This document shows positions 34,398-43,277 of a stretch of DNA of 64,000 nucleotides, one piece after another (the first letter of the stretch is position 1; each line of letters starts with the position of its first letter). The position numbers and the translations under genes were made by a program. The stretch is taken from NCBI GenBank assembly GCA_963829575.1, contig CAWHJF010000012.1:186001-250000 (forward strand), in the 5' to 3' direction. The notes below the pieces were generated by a model. That model did not search any database, was not told the DNA's origin, and saw only the letters and a program-made list of their open reading frames with translations. This stretch comes from KACC-23026 sp963829575 (GTDB lineage Bacteria > Bacillota > Bacilli > Bacillales > Sporolactobacillaceae).

Positions 34398-35461
34398 TCG
34401 CCCTTCTTCGCTGTATATTTTTTGACAGCAGGTAGGATCTCGGTCCCAATAAGCTCAATATTTCGCTGCAAGCGATCAAACGGCATCCCGCCGAAATCAA
34501 TTTGAGCAATGTACCGTTGGTGACCAAACACCTCATGCTGATAGAGAATTTTTTCGATAATTTCTTGTGGACTTCCGATATTCATAATATTGTGCGGATC
34601 CACACCTTGAGCAAAATGTTGCTTAGGGAATCCTTGCCCGTTGGTTCGCTTCATTCCCTCATTAATATAGGGATACATGTCTTTTAGGGCTTGCTGAGAC
34701 GTTTCAGCCGCATAGAAAAAGCCAGCGGTTGCCACTGGGAATTCCTCAGGGTTATACCCACCCTCCTGCAAAGCCTCTCTATAGGCATCCACAGTCCGTT
34801 TGAACACAAAGGCAGGCCCGCCTAAATGAGCCATAAACATACCAACGCCCGCATATCCAGCGCGAAGGGCAGAAGCGGGTGAGCCACCGACCGCACGCCA
34901 AATAGGCAGTTTGCCTTTGGTTGGGCGAGGGAGGACTTGGGCCTCTCTTAATGGAGCACGGAATTCTCCACTCCAATTTACGGTTTCTTCTTCATTTATT
35001 TTCAAAAGAAGCTCAAATTTTTCTTCATATAATTCTTCGTAATTGCGAAGATTGTAGCCTAATAAATCAAAAAGCCCGACTCTTGAAGCCCGGCCAGCAA
35101 TCAGTTCAGCTCGGCCTTTTGAGATTAAGTCAAGAGTGGCAAAATTCTCATAGACGCGGACGGGATCAGAGGTACTTATGATCGTGGATGAACTGCCAAT
35201 TTTAATGGCCTTTGTGGCTTGGGCAATGGCGGCCAGAACAACCGCATGGGCTTGCGTCGCAAAGTATTCTTGATGGCTTTCCCCCACACTGAAAAAATCA
35301 AGCCCGGCTTGATCGGCGAGTTTAGCATATTCAATAATTTCTTGAATGCGTTGCTCAGCTGAGATGCGTTTTCCGGTTGTCGGATCAGGCAAATGATCCC
35401 CTAATGTATAGATTCCAAATTCAAGCCCTTTAGAAGGGTCGATCCCATATCGCGCCATCAT
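34394..35461 (-). CDS. LLM-class flavin-dependent monooxygenase
   Basis: A 355-residue luciferase-like TIM-barrel enzyme using FMNH2 and oxygen. It begins GLEFGIYTLGDHLPDP and contains QAGLDFFSVGESHQEYFATQAHAVVLAAIAQATKAIKIGSSSTIIS, the class hallmark, then FATLDLISKGRAELIAGRAS and PIWRAVGGSPASALRAGYAGVGMF. It needs a reductase, which is the next gene. The substrate is unknown: sulfonates fit the SsuE-like partner, but the local context does not decide it. Start M-M; either codon is possible. Confidence 0.9.
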   Translation of the reverse strand: MMARYGIDPSKGLEFGIYTLGDHLPDPTTGKRISAEQRIQEIIEYAKLADQAGLDFFSVGESHQEYFATQAHAVVLAAIAQATKAIKIGSSSTIISTSDPVRVYENFATLDLISKGRAELIAGRASRVGLFDLLGYNLRNYEELYEEKFELLLKINEEETVNWSGEFRAPLREAQVLPRPTKGKLPIWRAVGGSPASALRAGYAGVGMFMAHLGGPAFVFKRTVDAYREALQEGGYNPEEFPVATAGFFYAAETSQQALKDMYPYINEGMKRTNGQGFPKQHFAQGVDPHNIMNIGSPQEIIEKILYQHEVFGHQRYIAQIDFGGMPFDRLQRNIELIGTEILPAVKKYTAKKGE

Positions 35462-35595
35462 GATTGCAACAACCTCTTTCTCTATATATTGTGAGTTTCT
35501 CTCTATTCAAATCATACATGGAATCCGCGGATCATCCTAATTGAACGCTCTACCAATACTTAGGAAAACGTTAAATTATCATAAATTTAATAACG

Positions 35596-35626
35596 AAAAA
35601 GGAAGCTTTTGGAGAGCTTCCTTAGG
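35596..35626 (-). terminator. Terminator after the LysM/SleB-type gene
   Basis: Minus strand AAGGAAGCT / AGCTTCCTT followed by TTTCGTT. Confidence 0.8.
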
Positions 35627-35637
35627 TGTAAGATGGT

Positions 35638-36621
35638 TTATTTGGCAAAGACGGTATGGCCAATCACGGTTGTGACAGGTTGCGACAAAATCCAAGAATT
35701 GGTAATTATTTTTGGGTTATAGTAATACAAACTTCCGCCTTTTTTATAACTGTCGTGCATGGCTATAGCTTCATTAACGGCTTTTATAGTACTTTTCGTG
35801 GGCGCTTTTTTAATCGTCCCGTTTTTTACAGGAGTGAATGCATAATGCTTGCCGGTTTTTTGATTGACTACACCTTTAAGCGTATCCGGGAACTTCGATG
35901 AATCAATCCGGTTGAGAATAACGGTTGCCACAGCGACTTGGCCAGCATAGGGCTCACCTTTCGCTTCAGCAGAAACTAAGTGTTGGAGTAAACTTTTTTC
36001 AGTATGTGTAAACCGGTGTGGGATGTTTAAGTGCTTTCCAACCACTAAAAAGTTCCCCGACATATGGTTTGCTTTTTTGATTTCAGTTATTGGAGAACCG
36101 AGTTTAAGGGAAATTTTCCAAAGCGAATCACCGGGTTGGACGGTATAAGGTTTAGAATAAGGGAAATCGTGTGAAGAAGCGGATGCTAAAACGGATTTGT
36201 TTACTTTATTAGTCGTCGTTTTGGTCACAGAAGTGGATGAGGGATGATTAGGTAACTTAAGGGTTTCTCCCACAAAAATCCGACTTCCTTTTATATGGTT
36301 AAGAGATTTTAGTGCTTTAACACTTGTATGATGCGATTTTGCGATTTTGGATAAACAATCCCCTGATTTTATCTTATAGATTGTGGGAGGTGTTGAAGAG
36401 TTTACACCTGCAGGAATCGTTAAGCGATCACCCGTACGTATAACATCTCCACTCAAATGATTGCTGGTCTTTAGTTGGGTAACGGTGACGTGATGCGATT
36501 TCGCGATTTTAGACAAGCAGTCGCCGGACTTAACTGTGTAGGTTGCGGCATATGCTCCTGTGGCTTGGGATGCGGTAAAGATCGATGCAGCAAGGCCAAC
36601 TGTTGCGATTAATTTTTTCAT
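35638..36621 (-). CDS. Secreted cell-wall hydrolase, three LysM plus SleB-type domain
   Basis: A 327-residue secreted protein. Signal peptide KKLIATVGLAASIFTASQATGAYA, then three LysM modules: YTVKSGDCLSKIAKSHHVTV..., YKIKSGDCLSKIAKSHHTSV... and YTVQPGDSLWKISLKLGSPI.... The C-terminal domain (about 205-327) is of the Hydrolase_2/SleB-CwlJ type: LLQHLVSAEAKGEPYAGQVAVATVILNRIDSSKFPDTLKGVV and SLYYYNPKIITNSW. It binds peptidoglycan and probably acts as a lytic enzyme in spore cortex or wall turnover. ATG 36621 is chosen because GGGAG is five to six bases away. Confidence 0.93.
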   Translation of the reverse strand: MKKLIATVGLAASIFTASQATGAYAATYTVKSGDCLSKIAKSHHVTVTQLKTSNHLSGDVIRTGDRLTIPAGVNSSTPPTIYKIKSGDCLSKIAKSHHTSVKALKSLNHIKGSRIFVGETLKLPNHPSSTSVTKTTTNKVNKSVLASASSHDFPYSKPYTVQPGDSLWKISLKLGSPITEIKKANHMSGNFLVVGKHLNIPHRFTHTEKSLLQHLVSAEAKGEPYAGQVAVATVILNRIDSSKFPDTLKGVVNQKTGKHYAFTPVKNGTIKKAPTKSTIKAVNEAIAMHDSYKKGGSLYYYNPKIITNSWILSQPVTTVIGHTVFAK

Positions 36622-36954
36622 AGGCACTCCCTCTCTAAGCTATAAGGTCGTTTGTGACTTCTATATATAGAGTAACAAGCCTTCTAGGAGGTTTCATGCG
36701 CCAGATCTTGCCATTTCCTTTTGTTACAAAGAATTCCCTTTAGTTCGGAAGGATTGAGGCTTTATATTACAAAAAGATGACAAGGGGTTAGGAGGTGGGG
36801 AAGCGAATAAGAGGCGGAATGAGGTCGGCAGAGGCGCACAGAGTGTTGTAGTGTGCGATGGAAGACGCACACGGAGAAGTCGAAATGACCAGTGGTAGTG
36901 TGCAATGATGGCACATGTAATACGACTGGTTTGAAAATAAGATTTTCAACCAAA
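36622..36954. other. Intergenic, no gene seen
   Basis: Holds the promoter side of the LysM gene. The two minus-strand frames at 36762-37003 overlap terminators and lack ribosome binding sites. Confidence 0.4.
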
Positions 36955-36984
36955 AAAGCTGCCGAAAGGTTCTTCGACAGCCAA
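36955..36984 (-). terminator. Second of two tandem terminators after the SDR gene
   Basis: Minus strand GGCTGTCGAA / TTTCGGCAGC then TTTTTT. Same core as at 21259-21295. Confidence 0.88.
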
Positions 36985-36988
36985 CCCA

Positions 36989-37021
36989 CAAGATTAACCG
37001 CAACCTTTTACGGTTAATCTT
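36989..37021 (-). terminator. First of two tandem terminators after the SDR gene
   Basis: Minus strand AAGATTAACCG / CGGTTAATCTT followed by GTGGG. The weak T-run may explain the second terminator behind it. Confidence 0.75.
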
Positions 37022-37033
37022 GTTCTAGTTACA

Positions 37034-37786
37034 TTAAATGGTGTACGGATTCGCTTCTACTTTCTCAGCTTTGGTGACCGCATCTTCTAACGAGAGGTCA
37101 TAGAAGTTTGAGACATGGAAGAAGCGACCGCTTTTTTGGTCATCTACAAAAGCGCCCACGAGGATCCCCGGTACCACGGTTTCCACTTCATTAGGGGCCT
37201 GCGCGCCACCCAAGTCTGTTTTACACCAGTTTGGATCAGTTAAGTTGATCATGACATTCGTGCCATCTAACCTGGAAGCCAGATCTTTGGTATACTTATC
37301 AAGTGCCGCTTTACTTGCCGCATAAGCCGATTGCTCAGGCTCATTTTTAATGCCGCTTGTCACGTTGATGACACGGCCAAACCCGCGCTCAATCATCTTA
37401 GGGATGAGACGCTGACAAATGGTAGCAATTGAGATAAAGTTAATTTTAAAACTTTGGTCATAATCTTCAACAGGTGTCTTCCAAAACTCTTCACGATAAG
37501 CAATTTGAACGGCGGCATTATTAAAAACAATGTCAACCGCTGTTCCTTTTGCTTCAATGTCGTCAAGCATTGCGACCACTTCTTCATGGTTGGAAAGTTC
37601 AGCTTGAATACTGTAAAATTCGACACCTTCAGCTTGAACAGCCTCTTCAACGTGCTTATTATGTTCAAGGTTACGACTATGTAAAATCAGGTTGCAGCCC
37701 TGTTTCGCCATAATCGTTGCGATTTGATAGCCAACACCACGACTCGCACCTGTCACAAGTGCCCATTTTCCTTTTACATCAATCAT
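37034..37786 (-). CDS. Short-chain dehydrogenase/reductase (FabG-like)
   Basis: A 250-residue NAD(P)-dependent oxidoreductase. WALVTGASRGVGYQIATIMA is the cofactor loop, VFNNAAVQ the NNAG equivalent, and NVTSGI...SAYAASKAALDKYTKDLA carries the Ser-Tyr-Lys triad (YxxxK). The substrate cannot be told. ATG 37786 follows AAGGGGTG at the right distance; the frame continues to 37858 but without a site. Single gene with two terminators behind. Confidence 0.9.
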   Translation of the reverse strand: MIDVKGKWALVTGASRGVGYQIATIMAKQGCNLILHSRNLEHNKHVEEAVQAEGVEFYSIQAELSNHEEVVAMLDDIEAKGTAVDIVFNNAAVQIAYREEFWKTPVEDYDQSFKINFISIATICQRLIPKMIERGFGRVINVTSGIKNEPEQSAYAASKAALDKYTKDLASRLDGTNVMINLTDPNWCKTDLGGAQAPNEVETVVPGILVGAFVDDQKSGRFFHVSNFYDLSLEDAVTKAEKVEANPYTI

Positions 37787-37901
37787 TCTGTTCACCCCTT
37801 TCAAAAATAGGTTGTTTAAGTAAAAGTATGGATGGAATATAACGCAACATTCATCCAAATTAAAGTATACATGAAATACTGACTGTTAGTTAACCGATAA
37901 C

Positions 37902-38597
37902 TTAATAAAGTCGATTGGCGATGGCCGAGATGTGAAGTTCTGTAGTGTTAAAGAGAGGGAGTGTCGTATCCTCAGGCTTGATCAGCATAGGGTGTTCTGT
38001 GCATCCTAGGATTAACCCCTCAATACCGTCTTCTTTGACCATTCGATGAATGATTTGTAAAAAGGCGTCTTTCGTCTCTTGACGGATGATCCCATTCTCC
38101 AGTTCATCCACGGTTTTTTCATGTATAAACGCTTGTTCTTCGGAATGAGGAACAATACTGGTGATGCCTCGTTCTAGGCTGGGCAATTTAAAAAAGTCAT
38201 TCTCCATCGTAAACTTTGTACCGATTAACCCAACGCGATTCACGCCTTGATTGAGCATCGATTCAACCGTTTCTTCCACAATACTAATCATAGGTAGGCG
38301 AGTCTTGTGAGCCACTTGGTCAAAGACAATGTGTGGGGTGTTGGCAGACAGAGCAGCAAACGTCGCTCCTGCCGCTTCCAATTCGTTCACTGAGTTTACC
38401 AAGTAGTCTGTTAAGGCTTGCAAGTCTTCGTTCTCAATATAGTCAAATACCTGATACATATTAATGCTATTAATGACGAGATGGGGCAAGGTCTTGGGGT
38501 TATGTCGGCGCTTCTGATACGCTTTAATGATTGCTTTATAATATTCAACGGTTGACTCTGGACCTAGCCCACCGATGATTCCTGCTTTTTCTCTCAT
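37902..38597 (-). CDS. Asp/Glu racemase-family protein lacking the first catalytic cysteine
   Basis: A 231-residue protein of the aspartate racemase fold: KAGIIGGLGPESTVEYYKAII at the N-terminus, ELEAAGATFAALSANTPHIVF in the middle and LILGCTEHPML near the end. Racemases use two cysteines; the second (GCTEH) is present, but the first, normally in a CNTxH motif, is Ala (SANTPH). Classical two-base racemisation is therefore doubtful; one-sided chemistry or another amino-acid or dicarboxylate substrate is possible. ATG 38597 is chosen for GATAGGAGG upstream; the longer frame to 38705 has no site. Confidence 0.85.
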   Translation of the reverse strand: MREKAGIIGGLGPESTVEYYKAIIKAYQKRRHNPKTLPHLVINSINMYQVFDYIENEDLQALTDYLVNSVNELEAAGATFAALSANTPHIVFDQVAHKTRLPMISIVEETVESMLNQGVNRVGLIGTKFTMENDFFKLPSLERGITSIVPHSEEQAFIHEKTVDELENGIIRQETKDAFLQIIHRMVKEDGIEGLILGCTEHPMLIKPEDTTLPLFNTTELHISAIANRLY

Positions 38598-38814
38598 ATA
38601 CCAATGCCTCCTATCATGCTTTGATTTTAGTGTACTATATTTTGGCAAGTTGGAGTGTGATTTAGATAACAGGTCATGCAGGAGGGTTGCAATCAGCAAG
38701 ACCAATCAAAAGATTCCCAATAGTTGATATGGTATTAACAGGTGAAATCTACTACAATGGATTAAAAGCTTAGGCACAATCGATATGTAAGCGGTTTAGG
38801 GGAGGGGATTGGCT

Positions 38815-40998
38815 ATGATTCATTATGTTCAAAATAAAAAGGGTCCCACGTTAGGGCTATCTTCTAAGTCCGGTGTGAGTTTAATCTATCAAGATGGTTT
38901 AGCTTTTAAAGATTTGAATCAAAGCGGCGAGTTGGAAGTTTATAAAGACTGGCGGAGACCGGCAAAGGAGCGCGCAGAAGATTTGGCATCTAAGCTATCC
39001 ATCGAAGAAATCGCCGGCCTAATGCTTTATAGTCCACACCAATCCATTCCGGGAGCCGATCGGGGATTTTTTAAGAGTACATATGTAGGGAAGTCTTATA
39101 CCGAAAGCGGCGCTCAAGCCTGGGACCTCACCGACCAACAAATCGAGTTTCTGACACAAGACCATGTTCGGCATGTATTATTGACGTCAGTTGAGAGTCC
39201 TGAGGCATCGGCTAAGTGGAATAATACCGTGCAGGCCTACGTCGAGGGCATTGGTCAGGGGATTCCTGTGAATGCCAGTTCTGACCCACGCCACTCTTCG
39301 GATTCTAGTAAAGAGTTTAATGAGGGGGCGGGTGGCCATATTTCCATGTGGCCTGAGCCACTGGGGTTGGCCGCAACCTTTGATCCTGAAGTGGTTCGGG
39401 AATTTGGTGACACGGCTTCAAAAGAATATCGGGCGCTGGGGATTACGACGGCGCTGTCTCCACAGATTGATATCGCAACCGATCCACGGTGGATGCGATT
39501 TAATGGAACCTTTGGTGAGGATTCTACGCTCTCGGCTGAATTAGCACGGGCTTATGTGGATGGGTTTCAAACATCAATGGGTGAAGCAGAGATTACGGAA
39601 GGTTGGGGTTATTCTAGTGTCAATGCGATGGTTAAGCACTGGCCGGGTGGAGGTTCTGGCGAAGCGGGTCGAGATGCCCACTACGGAGCGGGTCAATATG
39701 CCGTCTACCCAGGACAGAACTTTGATGAGCATTTGATCCCTTTTACAGAAGGTGCCTTTAAGTTAGACGGCCCGACAGAAAAAGCATCGGCTGTGATGCC
39801 GTATTATACCATTTCATTTGATCAAGATCCGGTTAACGGCGAAAATGTTGGGAACTCTTATAACCGTTATCTTATAAATGATCTTTTAAGGACTCATTAC
39901 GGCTATGATGGGGTGGTCTGCACCGACTGGAGCATCACACGCGATTTTTCAGGAAAAATGAACGGGTTTATCGATGGGAAACCATGGGGTGTTGAGGACC
40001 TTTCCGTTGAAGAGCGGCATTATAAACTCATTATGGCGGGTGTGGACCAGTTTGGTGGCAATCAAGAAATCGCACCGATCTTGGCTGCCTACGAAATGGG
40101 CGTGAAGGAGCACGGGGAGGCCTTTATGCGTGCCCGTATGGAAAAATCAGCTATAAGATTATTGCTGAATAGCTTCCGGCTAGGTTTATTTGAAAATCCT
40201 TACTTGGATGTCGATGAGAGTAGTAAAACGGTTGGAAATCCTGATTTTATGAAAAAGGGATTTGAAGCGCAACTGAAATCAGTCGTCCTTTTAAAAAATG
40301 AGGATAATGTATTACCACTTAAGAAAACAACAAAAGTCTATCTTCCAAAACGGTATTATCCTGAGAAAAAGGATTGGTTTGGAAATACCGTACCCGCCCA
40401 GACTGCCGACCCAATTAATAAGATGTTGGCACAGACCTATTTTGAAGTCACGGATAATCCCGATGAAGCGGATGTCGCACTAGTGGTTGTTTCAAGCCCG
40501 GATTCTGGAATTGGATTTAGTTACGAGGATGTTGACCAAGGTGGAAGTGGTTTTGTGCCGATTAGTCTGCAATATCGACCCTATACAGCGGACTATGCAA
40601 GAGAACAAAGCTTGGCTGGAGAGCGTTCTTACAAAGGGAAAACGGTGAAAACTACCAACGAGTGTGACTTAGACCTCATTTTAGAGACTAAGAGAGTGAT
40701 GAAAGACAAACCGATAATCGTCTCTCTTTTATTAACCAACCCAATCGTCGTGAGTGAATTTGAATCGGAAGTAGCGGGTGTATTGGTGAATTTTGGCGTT
40801 CAAGATCAGGCGATATTTGAAATCTTAAGGGGCAAGGCTGAGCCATCTGGGCGTCTACCCTTTCAAATGCCGGCTAATATGAAAACGGTGGAAGAACAGC
40901 TAGAAGACGTGGCGCATGACATGGATGTGCATCAAGATACAGCTGGGAATTCATATGATTTTGGCTTCGGACTTAACTGGGCAGGGAAACTTTCATAA
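38815..40998 (+). CDS. GH3 beta-glucosidase-type glycoside hydrolase
   Basis: A 727-residue glycoside hydrolase family 3 protein. The N-terminal TIM-barrel part includes LSIEEIAGLMLYSPH, SSDPRHSSD, LGLAATFDPEVVREFGDTASKEYRALGITTALSPQIDIATDPRW and VKHWPGGGSGEAGRD (KH motif). The nucleophile is Asp371 in GYDGVVCTDWS. The C-terminal alpha/beta sandwich has SVVLLKNEDNVLPL. No signal peptide and no FnIII domain at the end, so likely cytoplasmic and acting on imported beta-glucosides. ATG 38815 is preferred over TTG 38809, which is too near GGGGAGGGG. Monocistronic, with a terminator behind. Confidence 0.92.
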   Translation: MIHYVQNKKGPTLGLSSKSGVSLIYQDGLAFKDLNQSGELEVYKDWRRPAKERAEDLASKLSIEEIAGLMLYSPHQSIPGADRGFFKSTYVGKSYTESGAQAWDLTDQQIEFLTQDHVRHVLLTSVESPEASAKWNNTVQAYVEGIGQGIPVNASSDPRHSSDSSKEFNEGAGGHISMWPEPLGLAATFDPEVVREFGDTASKEYRALGITTALSPQIDIATDPRWMRFNGTFGEDSTLSAELARAYVDGFQTSMGEAEITEGWGYSSVNAMVKHWPGGGSGEAGRDAHYGAGQYAVYPGQNFDEHLIPFTEGAFKLDGPTEKASAVMPYYTISFDQDPVNGENVGNSYNRYLINDLLRTHYGYDGVVCTDWSITRDFSGKMNGFIDGKPWGVEDLSVEERHYKLIMAGVDQFGGNQEIAPILAAYEMGVKEHGEAFMRARMEKSAIRLLLNSFRLGLFENPYLDVDESSKTVGNPDFMKKGFEAQLKSVVLLKNEDNVLPLKKTTKVYLPKRYYPEKKDWFGNTVPAQTADPINKMLAQTYFEVTDNPDEADVALVVVSSPDSGIGFSYEDVDQGGSGFVPISLQYRPYTADYAREQSLAGERSYKGKTVKTTNECDLDLILETKRVMKDKPIIVSLLLTNPIVVSEFESEVAGVLVNFGVQDQAIFEILRGKAEPSGRLPFQMPANMKTVEEQLEDVAHDMDVHQDTAGNSYDFGFGLNWAGKLS

Positions 40999-41027
40999 AA
41001 GACGTGAAGTTATGATAAAAGGGAAGG

Positions 41028-41060
41028 TACGGCCTGGCAAATGACGCGGGCCGTATTTTT
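41028..41060 (+). terminator. Terminator after the GH3 gene
   Basis: TACGGCC / GGCCGTA stem with five T. Confidence 0.85.
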
Positions 41061-41143
41061 GGTGTTTAGTAGTTTTAGTTGAACTTTTTGAGGTAGGCTG
41101 GGGTCTTTTTACTGATGAAAGATCAATAGAATGGAGCGTTCAA

Positions 41144-41956
41144 ATGAATCAGTCTTTAGGTAGGATTTTAAAAACCGCCAAACCTGTTGCGACCAAAGTA
41201 CCGGAGCTCACGCTCTATTTTTGGGTCGCCAAAATTTTAACAACAGGTATGGGCGAAGTTTTTTCTGATTTTCTAGTGAAACATATGAATCCAATTATTG
41301 CGGTGTTGTTAGGTGGAGTGGCTTTTATTTTAGCCTTAATCCTGCAATTTGCGGTCCGTCAATATATCGCGTGGATCTATTGGCTCATGGTTGTGATGGT
41401 GAGCGTGTTTGGAACGATGGCAGCCGATGTTGTCCACATTGTTTTGCATGTCCCATATCTTATTTCAACCTTTTTCTTTATGATTGTATTGGCATCGATT
41501 TTAATCCTTTGGTATCGGACGGAGAAGACGTTGTCAATCCACAGTATTTATACGACTCGGCGTGAACTTTGGTATTGGCTGACCGTTCTGGCTACGTTTG
41601 CACTTGGAACAGCTGCTGGAGATATGACCGCTGCGACATTAGGGTTTGGCTATTTGACGTCTGGGATTTTATTTACTATTGTCCTATTGGTTCCAATCAT
41701 CGGTTTTCGATTAAGAGTGTTTAATAGTGTGTTTGCCTTTTGGTTCGCCTATATCCTGACTCGGCCGGTTGGCGCCTCTTATTCGGATTGGCTTTCTAAA
41801 CCGAAAAACTTGGGTGGGCTCTCGTATGGGGAAGGTCCAGTCAGTCTGGTGCTAACTCTAATAATTGTGGTTATCATCGCATATTTTCAGATTACTAAGT
41901 GTGACATTCGACCATCAAATCGTCGTGGGCGTGCTTCTGAGCACCATCTAGAGTGA
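41144..41956 (+). CDS. COG4705-type multi-pass membrane protein
   Basis: A 270-residue protein with about eight hydrophobic helices. The repeated polar motif inside the membrane is diagnostic: LTTGMGEVFSDFLV, TAAGDMTAATLGFGYLTSG and TRPVGASYSDWLS, i.e. a G-x-x-x-(S/T)-D pattern three times, suggesting internal duplication and a transport or metal-binding role. Function is not established. It ends in a basic tail rich in Arg and Ser. Own ribosome site (ATGGAGCG) before ATG 41144. Confidence 0.75.
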   Translation: MNQSLGRILKTAKPVATKVPELTLYFWVAKILTTGMGEVFSDFLVKHMNPIIAVLLGGVAFILALILQFAVRQYIAWIYWLMVVMVSVFGTMAADVVHIVLHVPYLISTFFFMIVLASILILWYRTEKTLSIHSIYTTRRELWYWLTVLATFALGTAAGDMTAATLGFGYLTSGILFTIVLLVPIIGFRLRVFNSVFAFWFAYILTRPVGASYSDWLSKPKNLGGLSYGEGPVSLVLTLIIVVIIAYFQITKCDIRPSNRRGRASEHHLE

Positions 41957-41963
41957 GTTAGTG

Positions 41964-42070
41964 CCCGAACCGGAAAGAAAATGCGAGTACAGGAACTGAA
42001 AAGTGGCCATAGTTCCCGAACTAGAAAGCGCACGAGCGTACGGGAACTGAGCAGGCCTCATAGTTCCTGA
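41964..42070. repeat. Tandem repeat, about two 51-bp units with GTTCCCG/CGGGAAC hairpins
   Basis: CCCGAAC begins at 41964 and 42015, and CCTGAA at 42066, 51 bases apart. Each unit carries an inverted pair around an AGAAAG/GCGAGTAC middle. The period is nearly the same as in the 52-bp array at 6036-6191, but the sequence is different. Confidence 0.8.
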
Positions 42071-42208
42071 AAAGAAGCACTGCTTTGTCAACGGGCACCA
42101 ACTAAGATTTGTCGAACAAGCTCGAGAAAAATGAGTGGAATAAAAGAGTAATTGTCGGACGGGTTCACCTCTCTGTGATAGAATTTAGATAGGGAGGTGG
42201 CGTATAAA

Positions 42209-43225
42209 ATGAAAGCGCTTTTTATCGGAGGAACAGGGATCATCAGCACGGCGATTTCAAAGCAATTATTAGCGCAAGGGTGTGACTTATACTTAATTAA
42301 TCGTGGAAACCGAAATCATGCATTGCCGGAAGGTGCGCATGTGATTGAGGTCGACATCCACGACGAAGCACGGGTTGCTGAACTCATTGAGGGGCAAACG
42401 TTTGATGTTGTCGCCGATTTTATTGCCTTTGAACCCGCACACTTAGAGCGAGATTTTCGATTGTTTAATGGAAAAACCAAGCAGTTTATTTTCATCAGTT
42501 CCGCTTCAGCCTACCAAAAACCACTATCAGACTACCGAGTGACTGAGGGGACACCTCTCTCGAATCCATACTGGGGGTACTCTCGAAACAAGATTGCCTG
42601 TGAAGAGTATTTGATGAACTTGTATCGAGTACATGCGTTTCCGGTTACGATTGTTCGTCCAAGTCATACCTATGATGAGCGATCAATTCCGCTTGGCGTT
42701 CACGGCAGTAAAGGGAGCTGGCAAGTGGCTAAACGCATGCTTGAAAATAAACCGGTTATCATTCACGGAGACGGGACCTCACTTTGGACAATGACCCAAA
42801 CCCAAGATTTTGCAAAAGGGTTTATTGGATTAATGGGGAATATTCATGCTATTGGCGAATCCGTCCAGATTACATCTGATGAAACCGTGACATGGAACCA
42901 AATTTATCAAACCATTGCAGATGCATTAGGTGTTGAATTAAAAGCGGTGCATGTTGCCTCTGAATTCTTGAATGCCTGCAGCCTAGAGGATTTTAAAGGA
43001 AGTTTAATTGGGGATAAAGCGAACTCGGTGGTCTTTGATAATGCCAAGTTAAAACGGCTTGTTCCTGATTTTGTGGTGACAACTCGTCTGGATCAAGGGA
43101 TCAAAGAAACTATCCAGTATGTGTTGGATCATCCAGAATACCAAATCGAAGATCCGGAGTTTGATGCCTGGTGTGATCGTGTCATCGAGGCTTTGGATGA
43201 GACCTTACATCAACTCAACCAATAA
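42209..43225 (+). CDS. NAD-dependent epimerase/dehydratase-family protein
   Basis: A 338-residue extended SDR. KALFIGGTGIISTAISKQLLAQG is the NAD loop (GGTGxIS variant), FIFISSASAYQKP the catalytic Ser region and YWGYSRNKIACEEYL the YxxxK pair. The C-terminal half is substrate-specific. The GGTGIIS type resembles chloroplast-like mRNA-binding CSP41 and related bacterial proteins as much as sugar epimerases, so the reaction is open. ATG 42209 with GGGAGG at 42192-42197; GTG 42197 in frame is part of that site. Confidence 0.82.
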   Translation: MKALFIGGTGIISTAISKQLLAQGCDLYLINRGNRNHALPEGAHVIEVDIHDEARVAELIEGQTFDVVADFIAFEPAHLERDFRLFNGKTKQFIFISSASAYQKPLSDYRVTEGTPLSNPYWGYSRNKIACEEYLMNLYRVHAFPVTIVRPSHTYDERSIPLGVHGSKGSWQVAKRMLENKPVIIHGDGTSLWTMTQTQDFAKGFIGLMGNIHAIGESVQITSDETVTWNQIYQTIADALGVELKAVHVASEFLNACSLEDFKGSLIGDKANSVVFDNAKLKRLVPDFVVTTRLDQGIKETIQYVLDHPEYQIEDPEFDAWCDRVIEALDETLHQLNQ

Positions 43226-43228
43226 TTT

Positions 43229-43268
43229 AAAGGCGCAATCTCGGGTTACTAGAGATTGTGCCCTTTGT
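43229..43268. terminator. Terminator between convergent epimerase and PlsY-like genes
   Basis: GGCGCAATCTC / GAGATTGTGCC around a GGGTTACTA loop. Confidence 0.85.
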
Positions 43269-43277
43269 TCGTAACAG

